Positions 1-10,677 of a stretch of DNA of 64,000 nt are shown here, one piece after another. The translations under genes and the position numbers were made by a program. The stretch comes from Ascidia mentula (taxonomy: Eukaryota; Chordata; Ascidiacea; Phlebobranchia; Ascidiidae). The stretch lies in NCBI GenBank assembly GCA_947561715.1, contig OX387200.1, positions 18,664,501 through 18,728,500 of the forward strand, written 5' to 3'. Position 1 is the first letter of the stretch. Every line of letters begins with the position of its first letter. Below the pieces are notes generated by a model. That model was given only the letters and a program-made list of their open reading frames with translations. It did not search any database and was not told the origin of the DNA.

Positions 1-990
1 TTTATTCTCTTGGAGAATCTCTGTCACGCATGATTTCCAGGAGAATCAATGCGACGTTTTGCATACTCTTAGAACACAGAATACTCTTATGGTAGTGCAA
101 CGGCTCCTCTTATCTTTATTTCTTTGTTCTCTTAGAGAAATTTCGCCACGCACGACTCTCAGAAGAACAACTGCGACTTTTTGCATGCAGAGAGCATAGA
201 ATACTAGTATGTTAAAATTAGTATTTTAAAAATACAAATAACTCCTTTGTCCTGCACCATAGCTTATTTATGGAGATGAAATGTTATGTCAGCATGCAGA
301 AGCTCCATCATATGCTTTATTTCCACTTCATAATCTACGAAGTGTCCTATTCACGGCACGGCGTCATACAGTTGCATTATCAACTGATGTGTAACAAAGA
401 AAGCCGCCAACGGGCAGACAATTTATTTACGCATTGTTTACGTAAAAAAGGACCGTAGACAATCATGGCGGCAAGAATCTCCATACAGTGCGTCAAGATA
501 TTCTGATGGTTGCAGCTGATCAGATAAATATTTCGCTTACAAATCACAATCACGAAGCGAGGTGTAGAAACATATTTAATCTGTAAAATAGGTCAAGTTC
601 CTAGATTCTACAAAAGCGCAAAATCAGACAATGTCATAATATCGTCATTCGACATTGGACGTGTTATTGATGACCCTATAACCGATCACCACGGGCGAAT
701 TAAGGTTTTAGACAATGTGTGGTCTCCTTCAGTATGCTTCGAATGGTCATTTTCAATTCCCTTGAAAGTCAAAATAATATTTAACTGGCAAAGAAGATTA
801 TTTGGCCAACCACCTTATGGCAGATTTCAACACGGAATAAAAAGATATGGTTAAGCAACTGCGTGTAAACAGACAGGTTGGCAATTTTCCTCAGCAATTC
901 AAGTCCGCGTATGAAGAGATGCGAAAGCAAAATCGCAATTGCTCAAAGTGGATTATCAAAGAGTTTTAACACCTTGCTTGGCTTGAATTG
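1..990. repeat. Dispersed direct repeat, copy 1
   Basis: This stretch matches 51617-52810 almost base for base, including a shared 62-codon open frame (270-458 here, 2085 to 2273 of the other copy's 50-kb block, i.e. 52085-52273). The second copy has extra sequence near 51825-51880 and 51915-52070. The repeat runs into the hAT transposase remnant described next, so it is probably the 5' part of that element. The 62-codon frame has no recognisable domain and I do not call it a gene. Confidence 0.8.
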
Positions 991-1280
991 GCTCTACGCG
1001 GATACACAGACAACGGCAAACTAGAAAGTGAGGAAGAAATGTTTAGTGAAAGGAATTTCCGAGCTTTATTGCAGTTGATGGTTGAATTCGGAGACGAAGT
1101 TCTTGTATATCGATTTTGAGCCTTGGTATATCACCTGCCGCTCAAAAAGATCTCATTATTTCTGTGGACGTTTATGCGTGAAGCGATAGCTGAAGTAGTT
1201 GTCAATGCAAAATATTTTTTTTTACTGGCGGACGAAACTACATATTTTTCGCGCAAGAACAACTGTGGTTTGCATTCACT
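800..1280 (+). pseudogene. hAT-superfamily transposase remnant (ZMYM1/DUF4371-like)
   Basis: A broken reading frame carries three landmarks in the order expected for the N-terminal half of DUF4371/ZMYM1-like hAT transposases: LALRGYTDNGKL near 988-1023, NFRALLQL near 1056-1080, and FFLLADETT near 1216-1242, where the aspartate of the DE-T block is normally catalytic. In-frame stops (for example TAA near 967 and TGA near 1120) and the lack of the remaining transposase show it is dead. The C-terminal half, including the hAT dimerisation region, is not seen. The family call rests on recalled motifs; the state of decay is directly visible. Its partner at 52640-52857 is cut even shorter. Confidence 0.6.
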
Positions 1281-2545
1281 ATGTTATCTATAACAGCCTT
1301 TAGGAGGTTTATGTTTTTATTTTTATTTGGCAATGGATTGAAATTAATATTTCCAACTTTTCTCTATGAAAGAGAGCCATCTTTTGTCGTAATCGTGGTT
1401 CCAACTGGGGTATCGTTTTCTCAAAATGCGAAACTTAATTGTTACAGCGAGAATTTACGCATTCGGCCCGCAAAGTAAAAGCACTCAGCCAGCACAAATT
1501 GCAGTTGCGGCAAGACACGCCGAGTACAATCTTTAAAACAATAAAATGAAACAGAATCGATAAACAGTCTCTGACAAAGAGCACATTGACAACCGCAAGA
1601 ACACCGTGGCATCACGCACTCGGCGTTAGTGGTCAACAGTACAAGGAAGTAAGGGCAGTTACGTAGTCATATAAGGTGTGTGGATTTAAACACACAGAGA
1701 TTACATGACTGTGGTGTTCATAAAACTAACTACTATTTGTCCTTACAAATGTTTAAACGAACCATGGAAGGTTCTTCGACAAAAAATGCAGTGAAACAAT
1801 CTTTAATATCTGCTTTGTTTTTGAATAAAATGGGGTGTTTATTATGGTAGTGTTTTACCAGTTTTGTCCCCTTTGGAATCTGAGAAATTTTGGAACGGTG
1901 TGAAAACCCCCTTGTGTTAATCCGATTTTTGATTTGAAATGGTATATTTCGACCTCTGCTTTAAGGCGAAAGATATAGGATTCAAAATTTTGGTCGAAAG
2001 CAAAATGTTCTTTTTTCTGCAAACCCGCTATCTTGGTATATTGCATCGCCAACACGAACATTCATTGTACATACCTATATTGAAGAGTGTGTCTTTTCGG
2101 AGGGTGGGCAATTGGGGTGGGCGCGTTTTTAAAAAGTTTTTAGTGGGACGAATGGCGCGAAACCAGGATTTTTACGTATAACTGAATGCAGCAAATATTA
2201 GTTAAAAAAAGGATGCAAAAAAATTCGAAGATTTAGTTTTGTGTAATATATGACAACGAATGAAAAAATAGTTTGTCGTAGATGGCAGGTTATATTTGGG
2301 CAATTTGCCTTTAATTGTTTATCAAAAACCTAGCATAAATTTAGTATGCAAGATGGCTGTTCAAAAGTAGACAACTGATCTTTACAGAACAATAGAGTGA
2401 GTGGAGTAGACGTAAAATTAAATGTTTTTTCTTTTTGAGTTACAAATGGAAATTAGAAAAGAACTACGCTTCTGCACGGGGCAATAGTATTGAGAAAGGA
2501 ACTAATACAGACAAACAATGTATCGTCATTTGGTTCCTCTTTCGA
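1281..2545. other. Gene-free stretch
   Basis: No exon, repeat partner or RNA gene could be supported here. Short open frames at 1281-1478, 1939-2181 and on the opposite strand have no recognisable composition or family resemblance. It follows the dead hAT transposase and may be the decayed remainder of that element. Confidence 0.4.
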
Positions 2546-2660
2546 TGCGGTGAAGCGTTACTACACCCTGATATGGATTAGTGTAAGTAACCCTTTTAAC
2601 CCGTATATACCTTGTTTCAACTGTGTTAAATTTAAAGACGTTTTAGTTAAATAGGTAATT

Positions 2661-3949
2661 ATGAGTGATAATATTCCGAGTAGTAGCCAAGAAACCACAG
2701 AGATCAATGCACCTGTGCCCAATGAAGCGACCCCTGCTGTAAGCATTTGTTGGCTTGACCTTGCATTACCTACTTGACATAATAATATACATTAACAATA
2801 CCTGAAGACTTTGGTTTAAACTAATTGGTTTTGTAGTGCCATATACAAGTTACCCTAAAAAATGATTTTTAGACTAATGCAGATGCAACTGTAGGGAATT
2901 CGGCTTGTCATGATTCGAAACACTTTAATATTTTGTTTTAACTTGGTCTTCTGAAACTGCTTTCTACTCTTTTACATTTACACCAGTCTTTCTGACGCCA
3001 ACGCTGGTTATCTCGCTTGCGTTACGTCTTTCAACTTGCGCTACTTCTTCTAAGTCCCCTTTGTCGCGTAATCGCAGCAATTATCTCTTTGTTTCTCTCT
3101 CGTCTTTGATGTATCCCTATATATTTGCGACTGTTTCCACAAATAAACATATCTTGGTTCTCGGTCTAACAGATCATAATGTGATCTCTCCTAGATCATA
3201 GTTTTCGATCTCTCAGATCATGGCTTGTGGTCTCATTTTGTTCTGTCGGGATCTGCTGCCAACATGGTGTCGAAAGCTTGATGTCGCCCATGCGACCCTT
3301 CACAACAGCTCTTTTGGAGGGACCAGGTTCATCAAACAGGACAAGTCAAGATAAGGTAAACTGACATCAAGGAAGTAAAAACTTCCCATATGACTCCAGC
3401 AAAACTAAATAAAAAGACAGCACACCTAGGACAACTACACAGCATTATAAATTTGTAGAACAAACACATGAATAAATCCAATTTATAAGCAATGTACTCG
3501 TTCATAATTCACACAGAATTTAACATCCATCAAAATCACAAGGTTGTTATTTCATTATTTTGACTTGATGTTAACATGGTGTTGTCACCAAGCACACAAA
3601 AATAGACACCTTTACCCATGGATTACTACTCTTTTTACAGATTTGCATTGGAATTCTATATTCAAAGCAAGACCTTGAAATAGCTAAAAGATTTAAAGCA
3701 GAATTTGAGAAGCACACAGGGGTGAAAGCTTTACTCTTTGATCGTGATTACTTTCCTCCATCTGATGAACCATGGGTTGATGAGATAGAAGATTTTGGTC
3801 AGTATTGTGATGGCTTCATTTGGATAGCCACAGATAATTCAGTAAATGATTGTGAAATGGAACACCAAAGAGCAGTCAGTCACTCTAAATTCCTAAAAGC
3901 TGAAAACAAAATGTTTATGTGTGGAATTCCAGCAGGAAACCTAAAGTGA
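2661..3949 (+). pseudogene. TIR-like gene X, truncated paralogue of the 47690 gene
   Basis: Three exons parallel the intact gene at 47690-49739. Exon 1 (2661-2738, 26 codons starting MSDNIPSS, donor GTAAGC) matches its exon 1. Exon 2 survives only in its 3' part (ending near 3354 with RTSQDK before GTAAAC), because unrelated sequence with TG...CA ends replaces the upstream part. Exon 3 (3641-3949) encodes the TIR-like core from ICIGILY to GIPAGNLK and then stops at TGA 3947-3949. In the intact paralogue the protein continues for about 170 more residues, including the candidate RHIM. So X lacks the tail and has a damaged exon 2. It could still make a short TIR-only protein if exon 1 splices directly to exon 3 (both boundaries are phase 0). 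Confidence 0.55.
2906..3264. repeat. Possible solo LTR-like insertion in gene X
   Basis: The segment begins TGTCATG, ends CCAACA, contains a TATATAT run near 3118 and AATAAA near 3143, and is followed by TGGTGTCGAAAGC, which looks like a tRNA primer-binding site. It sits where the paralogue at 48162 has the start of exon 2. No target-site duplication was found, so this is a weak call; unrelated unique sequence is the alternative. Confidence 0.25.
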
Positions 3950-4513
3950 TTTATGTGATTGCATGTAAAATTTCTGACCAAACCTGTTTTTAACAAAATA
4001 AATTTCTTTTTAGTATGCTGTTACATATTATTTTTAGTTTATCGAAAAGCACATCACAGCCCATTGAACAAATGCAGACAGTTCTTCGTTTAAATGGGTA
4101 TTTTTAAATTACAAAAATGAGAAAATACATTAATATACTTTTGTTGACATATTTTAATCAAGGTAATAGGTATATAGCCTATACATTTCACTGGTGTTTT
4201 ATTTTGATAATATCTCATAAAATGTTTATACAATGAGTGCAGAACTTGGTTCTTTTAAAACTTAACTTACATGGAGAAGCAAACACTTTCACTTGTCACA
4301 TCAAGCAAAGAAAAACATCCTGTAATAGGAAATTTAGTTTCAGAAAAGAAGATATTGTCGGGGTTGCCCTTCACTTCCGTCTGCCTTCTCCCTTTCTCAG
4401 CCAACCAATTTTCTTTGCCTTTTGCGTGCATATACAATGGGACAATGTTGGAAGCCTTCGGATTTTCCGCTGGGGGTGCAGGTTGCGTAGTCTAGAGTCC
4501 TTTTATAAGCAGA

Positions 4514-4657
4514 ATGTTTGCGATCGGCCTTGTTCTTTATTTTTTCGCCGCGTTCCGCTTGTGTTGGGTTGTGCTGATCGTGTTTGGGTTACTTTTCTCG
4601 TTGTTGACTGTGGAATGCCCCCTCTTCATAGTTGCAGTTTCCGCAGCTCCAGAATAA
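4514..4657 (+). CDS. Small hydrophobic open frame, 47 codons, unknown
   Basis: ATG 4514 to TAA 4655-4657 encodes a peptide that is almost wholly hydrophobic (starts MFAIGLVLYFF, then a second apolar run ending VECPLFIVAVSAAPE), enough for one or two membrane spans. A TTTATAAG box lies immediately upstream at about 4500-4508, too close to the ATG to be its TATA unless the start is later. No homologue is recognised. A longer frame (4237-4671) overlaps in another phase. This may be chance in a T-rich region. Confidence 0.2.
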   Translation: MFAIGLVLYFFAAFRLCWVVLIVFGLLFSLLTVECPLFIVAVSAAPE

Positions 4658-4659
4658 AC

Positions 4660-5326
4660 TTACAAAAATGATCTCCTGTGGTGATTTACATATATTTGAG
4701 CATGTAGCGACGGCATCAAACCTGTTTGCTTACTTTCAATGTGTTTTCACATTGAAAAATGTCACCATATGAAGTTTGCAAACATATGCAATAAAGTTCT
4801 AATACAGATTTTTGGTACGAAAAAATGAACGCCTCAGCCGATGGTGCCTGCTGTTGATATTTTGAAAAATAAACTGATCAAGTCAAAACAATAAATTGGC
4901 CCGAAAGATTGTAAACAATATTACTAAATTGTGTAAGCTGCAGACAGATGGCCACTGTTTCGACATAAAAGGTCTCATCAGTGTAGCTGGTGTGACTATC
5001 AGACGACTTTGCTGACCAAACAGCCAAGCAAAGTCTTAACTTTAGAATCACCATCATCCGTTGGGCACCAAACTAGGAGCAATATTACTAAAGCTCTGAA
5101 ATAAATATCTGGCAACTGCACTTCAAGAGTATTTAGCTCTTACCACTATCTGTTTATCTTTCCATTTGCCTGCTGCATTATGATGACACATATTGTTCTT
5201 TAGCGCCGCTAACGAGCGACTCATTCAAGTAGTTTAATGTAAGTTACACAAGTCAAAGATGGCGCAACTGCTACATGTCTTCATACAGCAACGGTTTGTT
5301 TGGACAACAAGTACTGAATACCAAAG
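4660..5326. other. Intergenic, upstream of the MS4A-like cluster
   Basis: No gene or repeat recognised. It ends at the sequence CAATAACAACAATGG, which is also the junction at which the downstream tandem units join each other. Confidence 0.5.
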
Positions 5327-5480
5327 CAATAACAACAATGGTTTAATAATAAACAACATGGCCCTTCATTGTTTCCACTAAGACGCATTCCTTGTAGAAA
5401 GTTGTACATTAATTATATGAGTAATCGGTGATCAATTTGTTCAGTGGTTATGTATACAATGTGAATACATGCATTATGGG

Positions 5481-5490
5481 GTATATATAA
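5481..5490 (+). promoter_or_regulatory. TATA box of MS4A-like unit 1
   Basis: GTATATATAA lies about 235 bp before the first ATG. The same box is kept at 7162-7171 and 31056-31065 in the other two units, so each unit seems to carry its own promoter. The transcription start is not fixed. Confidence 0.45.
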
Positions 5491-5724
5491 CGGACATACA
5501 AAGGCTGGATACTGCTGGTGTTAGTCCGAGCGAGTGATTTTGCAACAAAGGCTTCAACGGTTGCTGTGAGAGTTTTTGAGTAGAAACCTTTGTTTTTCCC
5601 ACTATAAAGTTTTAATGTAAGGGAAACAACTACACCTAACTTTTGGCAGGAACGTACAGCGTTGGTTCGCACTACCAACTTTGACATTTTCTGGTAGTTT
5701 TAAGTTGGTAGGCACCTTGTGAAC

Positions 5725-6807
5725 ATGTTGCAAATTAATAATGCGCTCCCCACTGTGTCTGTTTTCAGCAAAGTCAAACGGATTCTGCGTGCTCTTGGGG
5801 TAAGATGCTCTGTTTTAATGCACTTGTTTTGCCCGTAATTTAATTCATTCCATGGTCAGATTACCGAAGTGGTGATCGGCATCATGTGCACCACAATTGG
5901 GTTGATGCTGATGGTGGATTCGAAAACGGCGAGATACGTGAAGTTGAGGAGGTATTCTAGTTACGCTACGCTGGTGACGTACAACAATTACTTTGAAGGA
6001 GTCTGGTGCGGACTTTGGGTCGGTGAAAACTTTTTTAAACTTTAATTACAAAATCAATTGCGGTTCTATTGTTTCATTCAAGATTTTGGCCACTGGTGTG
6101 ATGGGCGTAATATGCGGTAAGAAGACTGTCACTCCTTGTATGGTAGGTTTATGTCTACGGTCTGCGCAATATAATAAATAAATGTATAGTAACAAAGTAA
6201 TTAATGTAGACCTGTAGTGAAAAATTTGAGATAAAAGACGGTTACACGAATGACATTTATTTGTCTAGAGATAAACACCCACATGGGTCTTTCAATTGCC
6301 GCATCAGTATTTTCCTTCATTCTTGTATGCTTTTCACTTGGCCTTGTCTTCGTATATGGAAGTGTAAGTCGGAAAATATTAAACTTGTTTGACAAAAAAA
6401 AAACTAAATTTTATTTCCTTTTGAAATGGCGTTTACAAATTTACAACTTGCAGACTTATCCGTTTGTAGTTGCCATGGAAGGTATGTTATGTGCTTTGAG
6501 TTTTGTGGCGATGGGTGTTTGTATCACAAGCGCCAAGTTCTGTTGCCAAGCAACAGAAGCGGCTGGTTTGGGTCCCGGATGTTGTGGGGGAACATGCAGC
6601 AAGGAGGTAAAATAAAATTTAAGAAATTAAAATTATTTTTTACCGACTACAATCGTAACAATATTGTGGGCTACTTTTTATAAAGACTTAAAGCCTTGGC
6701 TTATACTTGCATGCATGTTTGATATGCATCAACTTTTGACTTTTATGTTACAATAACGTGATTTTCTTAGGCTATTGAAGTGGAGGGTGCAAGTGGACAG
6801 ATAAACG
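5725..6807 (+). CDS. MS4A/CD20-like four-pass membrane protein, unit 1, exons 1-6
   Basis: Exons: 5725-5799 (starts MLQINNAL), 5860 to about 6018, 6083-6142, 6271-6363, 6454-6606, 6771-6807; all are flanked by GT and AG and are phase 0 until exon 6, which ends with one extra base. Exon 2 encodes TM1 (VVIGIMCTTIGLMLM), exon 3 TM2 (ILATGVMGVICGKK), exon 4 TM3 (SVFSFILVCFSLGLVFV), exon 5 TM4 followed by a Cys-rich stretch (GLGPGCCGGTC). The order and the GMLCALSF...CC block recall MS4A/CD20-like proteins of the plasma membrane. The 3' end of exon 2 is uncertain: GTGAAA would break the frame and is mutated in unit 3, so GTCGGT or GTCTGG is more likely. This unit has no terminal exon of its own. 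Its exon-2 acceptor has lost four bases relative to units 2 and 3 but keeps AG. Confidence 0.6.
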
Positions 6808-7161
6808 GTAAACTACATTCGATGCTCAACATTATTCCTAAATAAACACCGTTATTAGCAGCCAAACTTGTATTTAAAACATGTATTTACATATTATTAT
6901 GCACTGCAAAATCTCGTAGCGAGTAGCCTACTCCCGGGCATAATATAGGTCTATAGTGTTTATTAGAAGTTCGATTAGCATATAGGCCTACACCACTTAC
7001 AATAACAACAATGGTTTAATAATAAACAATATGGCCCTTCGGCGCTTCATTGTTTCCACTAAGACTCATTCCTTGCAGAAAGTTGTATATTAATTATATG
7101 AGTAATCGGTGATCAATTTGTTCAGTGGTTATGTATACAATGTGAATACATGCATTATGGG

Positions 7162-7171
7162 GTATATATAA
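7162..7171 (+). promoter_or_regulatory. TATA box of MS4A-like unit 2
   Basis: GTATATATAA, identical in position to the box of unit 1. In this unit the promoter and exon 1 are separated from exon 2 by the 22-kb Polinton. Confidence 0.4.
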
Positions 7172-7406
7172 CGGACATACAAAGGCTGGATACTGCTGGT
7201 GTTAGTCCGAACGAGTGATTTTGCAACTAAGGCTTCAACGGTTGCTGTGAGAGTTTTTGAGTAGAAACCTTTGTTTTTCTCACTATAAAGTTTTAATGTA
7301 AGGAAAACAACTACACCTAACTTTTGGCTGGAACGTACAGCGTTGGTTCGCACTACCAACTTTGACATTTTTATGGTAGTTTTAAGTTGGTAGGCACCTT
7401 GTGAAC

Positions 7407-7481
7407 ATGTTGCAAATTATTAATGCGCTCCCCACTGTGTCTGTTTTCAGCAAAGTCAAACGGATTCTGCGTGCTCTTGGG
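7407..7481 (+). CDS. MS4A-like unit 2, exon 1 (cut off by the Polinton)
   Basis: 25 codons starting MLQI, ending before donor GGTAAG, nearly identical to exon 1 of units 1 and 3. The Polinton begins 38 bp into intron 1. Exons 2-6 of this unit resume at 29768. Splicing across 22 kb would be needed to make a full protein, in a locus where introns are otherwise 60 to about 500 bp. Confidence 0.6.
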
Positions 7482-7513
7482 GTAAGATGCTCTGCTTTAA
7501 TGTATATGTTTTG

Positions 7514-7519
7514 CCCGTA
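7514..7519. repeat. Left target-site duplication of the Polinton (CCCGTA)
   Basis: CCCGTA directly precedes the element and recurs at 29736-29741 directly after it. The unoccupied paralogous sites at 5831 and 31406 contain a single CCCGTA in the same intron context, which confirms both ends. Confidence 0.95.
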
Positions 7520-7894
7520 AGTAGTAATAATGAGCCCAGTAGCATGGGCACTCTTCACTTATTAGGGATCGGGCACTCTTCACTTGGTTTGAGATCGGAC
7601 ACTCTTCACTTGGTTTGAGATCGGGCACTCTTCACTTGGTCTGAGATCGGGCACTCTTCACTTGGTCTGAGATCGCGCACTCTTCACTTATGTGGGATCG
7701 GGCACTGTTCACTTATGTGGGCTTGGTCACATATTGTATGAAAAATAACTTAGAGTGGTTCATTTGTTGAATGAGTTGGTCGAGTAAGGACGTAAACCCA
7801 AGTGAGAAGTTTTTTGAATGAGCACTGGTCACTAGATGGTATAAAAGAGTTGTGGCTGTGAAGGCTTTCGGTTTGTTCACTTGCCTTCTGAGTT
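7520..7894 (+). repeat. Left terminal inverted repeat of the Polinton
   Basis: It is the inverse of 29390-29735 apart from a few substitutions and one extra internal repeat. It contains about seven copies of a 26-bp unit built on GATCGGGCACTCTTCACTTG (about 7545-7730); the right repeat has about six. Similarity fades after GTTCACTT near 7881. Confidence 0.9.
7840..7847 (+). promoter_or_regulatory. Inward-facing TATA box in the left inverted repeat
   Basis: TATAAAAG reads towards the element interior, about 270 bp before the first Polinton ATG at 8111. The mirror copy is at 29434-29441. Position and duplication in both repeats suggest the promoter of the + strand polymerase unit. Confidence 0.45.
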
Positions 7895-8110
7895 GTGACA
7901 GGGGACAGGAGTACTAGATTGCGGCTGCAGTGGAGTTGAAGGTTGGTCTTTAGATTAATTTAAGGTTAGAAATTGTATGAACAGTAAGAAAGTAATATTA
8001 ATGAAAGTTTGATTATAGTTTATAAGCTAGAGATACAATATAGTTTAAAATGCAGGTGTGATCGAAACTGATTTAGTTGCTTACTTTTTACAAAAGGTTT
8101 TTGTCACGAA

Positions 8111-10620
8111 ATGGATAAACCACCGGGAAAGAAACGACCGTTTCCATGCGCCACTTGAGGTGCTAGATTTTGGAAGAAAGAACATTTGGAAAAACACATG
8201 TCCTCTTGCGATAAACAAGTTGCATGTGATCATTGCGAAAAAGTGTAAGTACTAAATATTTTATTTATTTTCGTTTCTTGGTACGAATTGTGTTTTATTG
8301 TGCTGGTTAGTTTTGGGGCGAGGTCGAATCTACAAAGGCATTTAAAAAATACTTGCCCGAAAATCCACGGTTCAAAAAAGAGGTACGTTTGCATGAAATT
8401 GTTTTACATTTCTAAAATCTAATATATGTTTCTGCAGTAGAACCACAAAACGTACATCGGACACTGACAATGGTGGAGCAGAAGTCCAGAAAAGGCCAAG
8501 GTAAATGGAATTGCTGTTAAAAAATAAAATGAATTCAAACGAATTCCGTTTTTGCCCAATACGATTTGTCGTGAACAGAACAGACAATGCGGACCTTAGT
8601 GAATCAATTGGCGCCACCGTAAATCCACAACCAACGCCAACAAGAAAAACTATTGGACTAGCCGCTGAGAAATTGGTCAATTTAGCAACAGAACAGTCAA
8701 ACCAAGTCACTACTGACAACATTGAAAATCAAGAACCTATGTTTGGAGCATCAAATACGTAAGAGCGATTGTAATTGAATTCCGTTTTTGCCCAATGCGA
8801 TTTGTCGTGAACAGAAAAGAAAATTTGGACGTTGGTAAATCAACTGCTGCCACCGCAAATCCACAACGAACGCTAACAAGAAAAAATATGGGACTTGCCG
8901 TTGATAAATTAGTCAATTTAGCAACAGATCCGTCAAACCAAGTCACTACTGACAACATTCAAAATCAAGAACCTATGTTTGGAGCATCCAATATGTGAGA
9001 GTGATTTTAATGAATGCTACTATTGTACAGTTTATACCTTTAAAATAGCTGTTGGGTTGATGTGTAACGTTTGTCACAACCCTATACTTTCTTTGTAGTA
9101 ACAACAGTGATGAACATCAGTTTGCGAGTGAATTTCTTGACAACATTTTAAAGGAACTTGAATCTGTCCCAATAAATCGAAATGGAAGCTTTAATGCAGT
9201 CGGTCTATTAATATTGAGTAATTCATATTAAGTTTATTTAATATTGTTTTAAATTTTTTCCAGCGTTAAAAAACAGTCTGAAGTGAAAACGAACGAGAAA
9301 AAGTGAAATTCCACAAAGTTTGCCAGAGAGGTATGGTTAGGTTTACCGCCGTTTGACAGAGGGGAGTTAAACAGTCTTGTTTTCGCAGCGAGGCCATGTT
9401 GCGGTCGCCGACAGACTCTGAAACACCTGCAGACATTGATAGTGGCGTTATCGAAGCTAACACCGCAATGGCGGCAACCGGTGGTAACGATAATGTTAGT
9501 TCCGTTCAAAGGTTTGTGAGCTTTTGCCTGTTTAATGTTTTGACGACTATAACCTGAAATGTTTGTTTGTAGCGAAACCAGCGCCTACCCAGCAGTTGAT
9601 TCGGACCCACCTTTGCCACAGTACACAGCTTCACAAGAACTGGGCAGAGATAATCGAAATGATATCAGTGGCGTAGACGTGTTGGGGTCATCGGCCGTCG
9701 AAGGTGGTGAAAGGTTTGTAGAATGCGTTAATATCCTTTAACTAAATAAATTATAATATTAGAATAAATGCTTGCAAAGTATAATTGTAATTCAGAGAAA
9801 CTCCAGACGTGGACGGAGGCAATTATAAGAGCTTGTCCAAGAGCCGAAAAACTGCACAGGCGGTCTTTAAGTCGCCGGGTGCTTCGCGAGAGCAAATAAA
9901 TCGAATTGCCCCGAGTGGAAATGGCGCAATGGCGCCCACCGGCGGTGACGATAGTGTTAGTTGCGTTGAAAGGTTTGTAACGTTTTGTGTGTTTTAATTT
10001 TTTTGATAACCATGACCTGATATGTTTGTTTACAGCGAAATTATACCCGAGGCAGCTGTTGATTTGGACTTACCATGGACACAGTACACACCTTCTCAAG
10101 AGTTGGATTGGGAAAAATGTCGCGACGAAGCAGAAACGGTCAATGAACACGCAAATTCTTTTCAAGGAGGAGATAATCGAAATGATTTAAGTGGCGTGGA
10201 CGTGTTGTCGCCAGCGGCCGTCGAAGATGGTGAAAGGTTTGTGGAATGCGTTAATATCCTTTAACTAATTATAATATTAGAACAAATGCTCATGAAGTAC
10301 AATTATAATTTAGTGAAACTATGGACGTCGATGGGGGTTATAATGAATTTACGGGCCCCCAAACTGCAGAAGGAGTGGCACCGAGCGGCGGTGACGACAA
10401 TGTTAACCGCGTTGAAAGGTTTGTAACGTTTTGTGTGTTTGACTTTTTGACGATCATGACCTGAAATGTTTGTTTGCAGCGAAATTAGACCCGAGGCAGC
10501 AGTTGATTTGGACTTCGTATGGACACAGCACACACCTTCTCAAGAGTTGGATTGGGAAAAATGTCGCGAGGAAGCAGAAGCGAATTCTTCTAGCCCGTGC
10601 TCTCTTAATCAAAGAGGTTG
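8111..10620 (+). pseudogene. Polinton zinc-finger and repeat-exon N-terminal region joined to PolB
   Basis: A chain of small exons with the same phase class (one base in, two bases out): 8111-8244, 8311-8382, 8438-8500, 8579-8758, 8815-8994, one starting at 9099, then 9389-9511, 9573-9713, 9796-9972, 10036-10236, 10314-10418 and 10480-10620. The last joins in phase to the PolB exon at 10678. Exons 1-2 encode two finger-like units (C-x2-C ... F ... L..H ... C), the second split by an intron. A TGA at 8156-8158 stands where the second zinc cysteine of finger 1 belongs. Exons 8579-8758 and 8815-8994 are duplicates (180 bp each); the exons from 9389 on are a two-exon module repeated three times. 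The stretch 9180-9388 could not be joined in frame. Function unknown; a DNA-binding or terminal-protein-like N-terminal extension is possible. Confidence 0.5.
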
Positions 10621-10677
10621 GTAAGTTCTCAGACCTGGTTGCCCTTGGACCCAGCATTATACTCACTTTTCGTGTAG

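Larger units (their letters stand above)
5327..6999 (+). repeat. Tandem unit 1 of the MS4A-like array (about 1.67 kb)
   Basis: The unit runs from CAATAACAACAATGG at 5327 to just before the same string at 7000. Unit 2 begins at 7000, is interrupted by the Polinton at 7520-29735, and ends at about 30901. Unit 3 begins at 30902 and keeps the original 3' end, including the terminal exon. Each unit has a TATA box and six exons. Identity between units is very high, with only scattered substitutions and small indels. Confidence 0.85.

Noticed and set aside
5448..5687. 79-codon - strand frame conserved at 7129-7368 and 31023-31262
   Set aside because: Conserved only because the whole unit is duplicated; it overlaps the TATA box and 5' leader of the MS4A-like exon 1 on the other strand.
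7548..7730. Regular 26-bp repeats as a CRISPR array
   Set aside because: No unique spacers; the units are contiguous and lie in an inverted repeat of a eukaryotic element.
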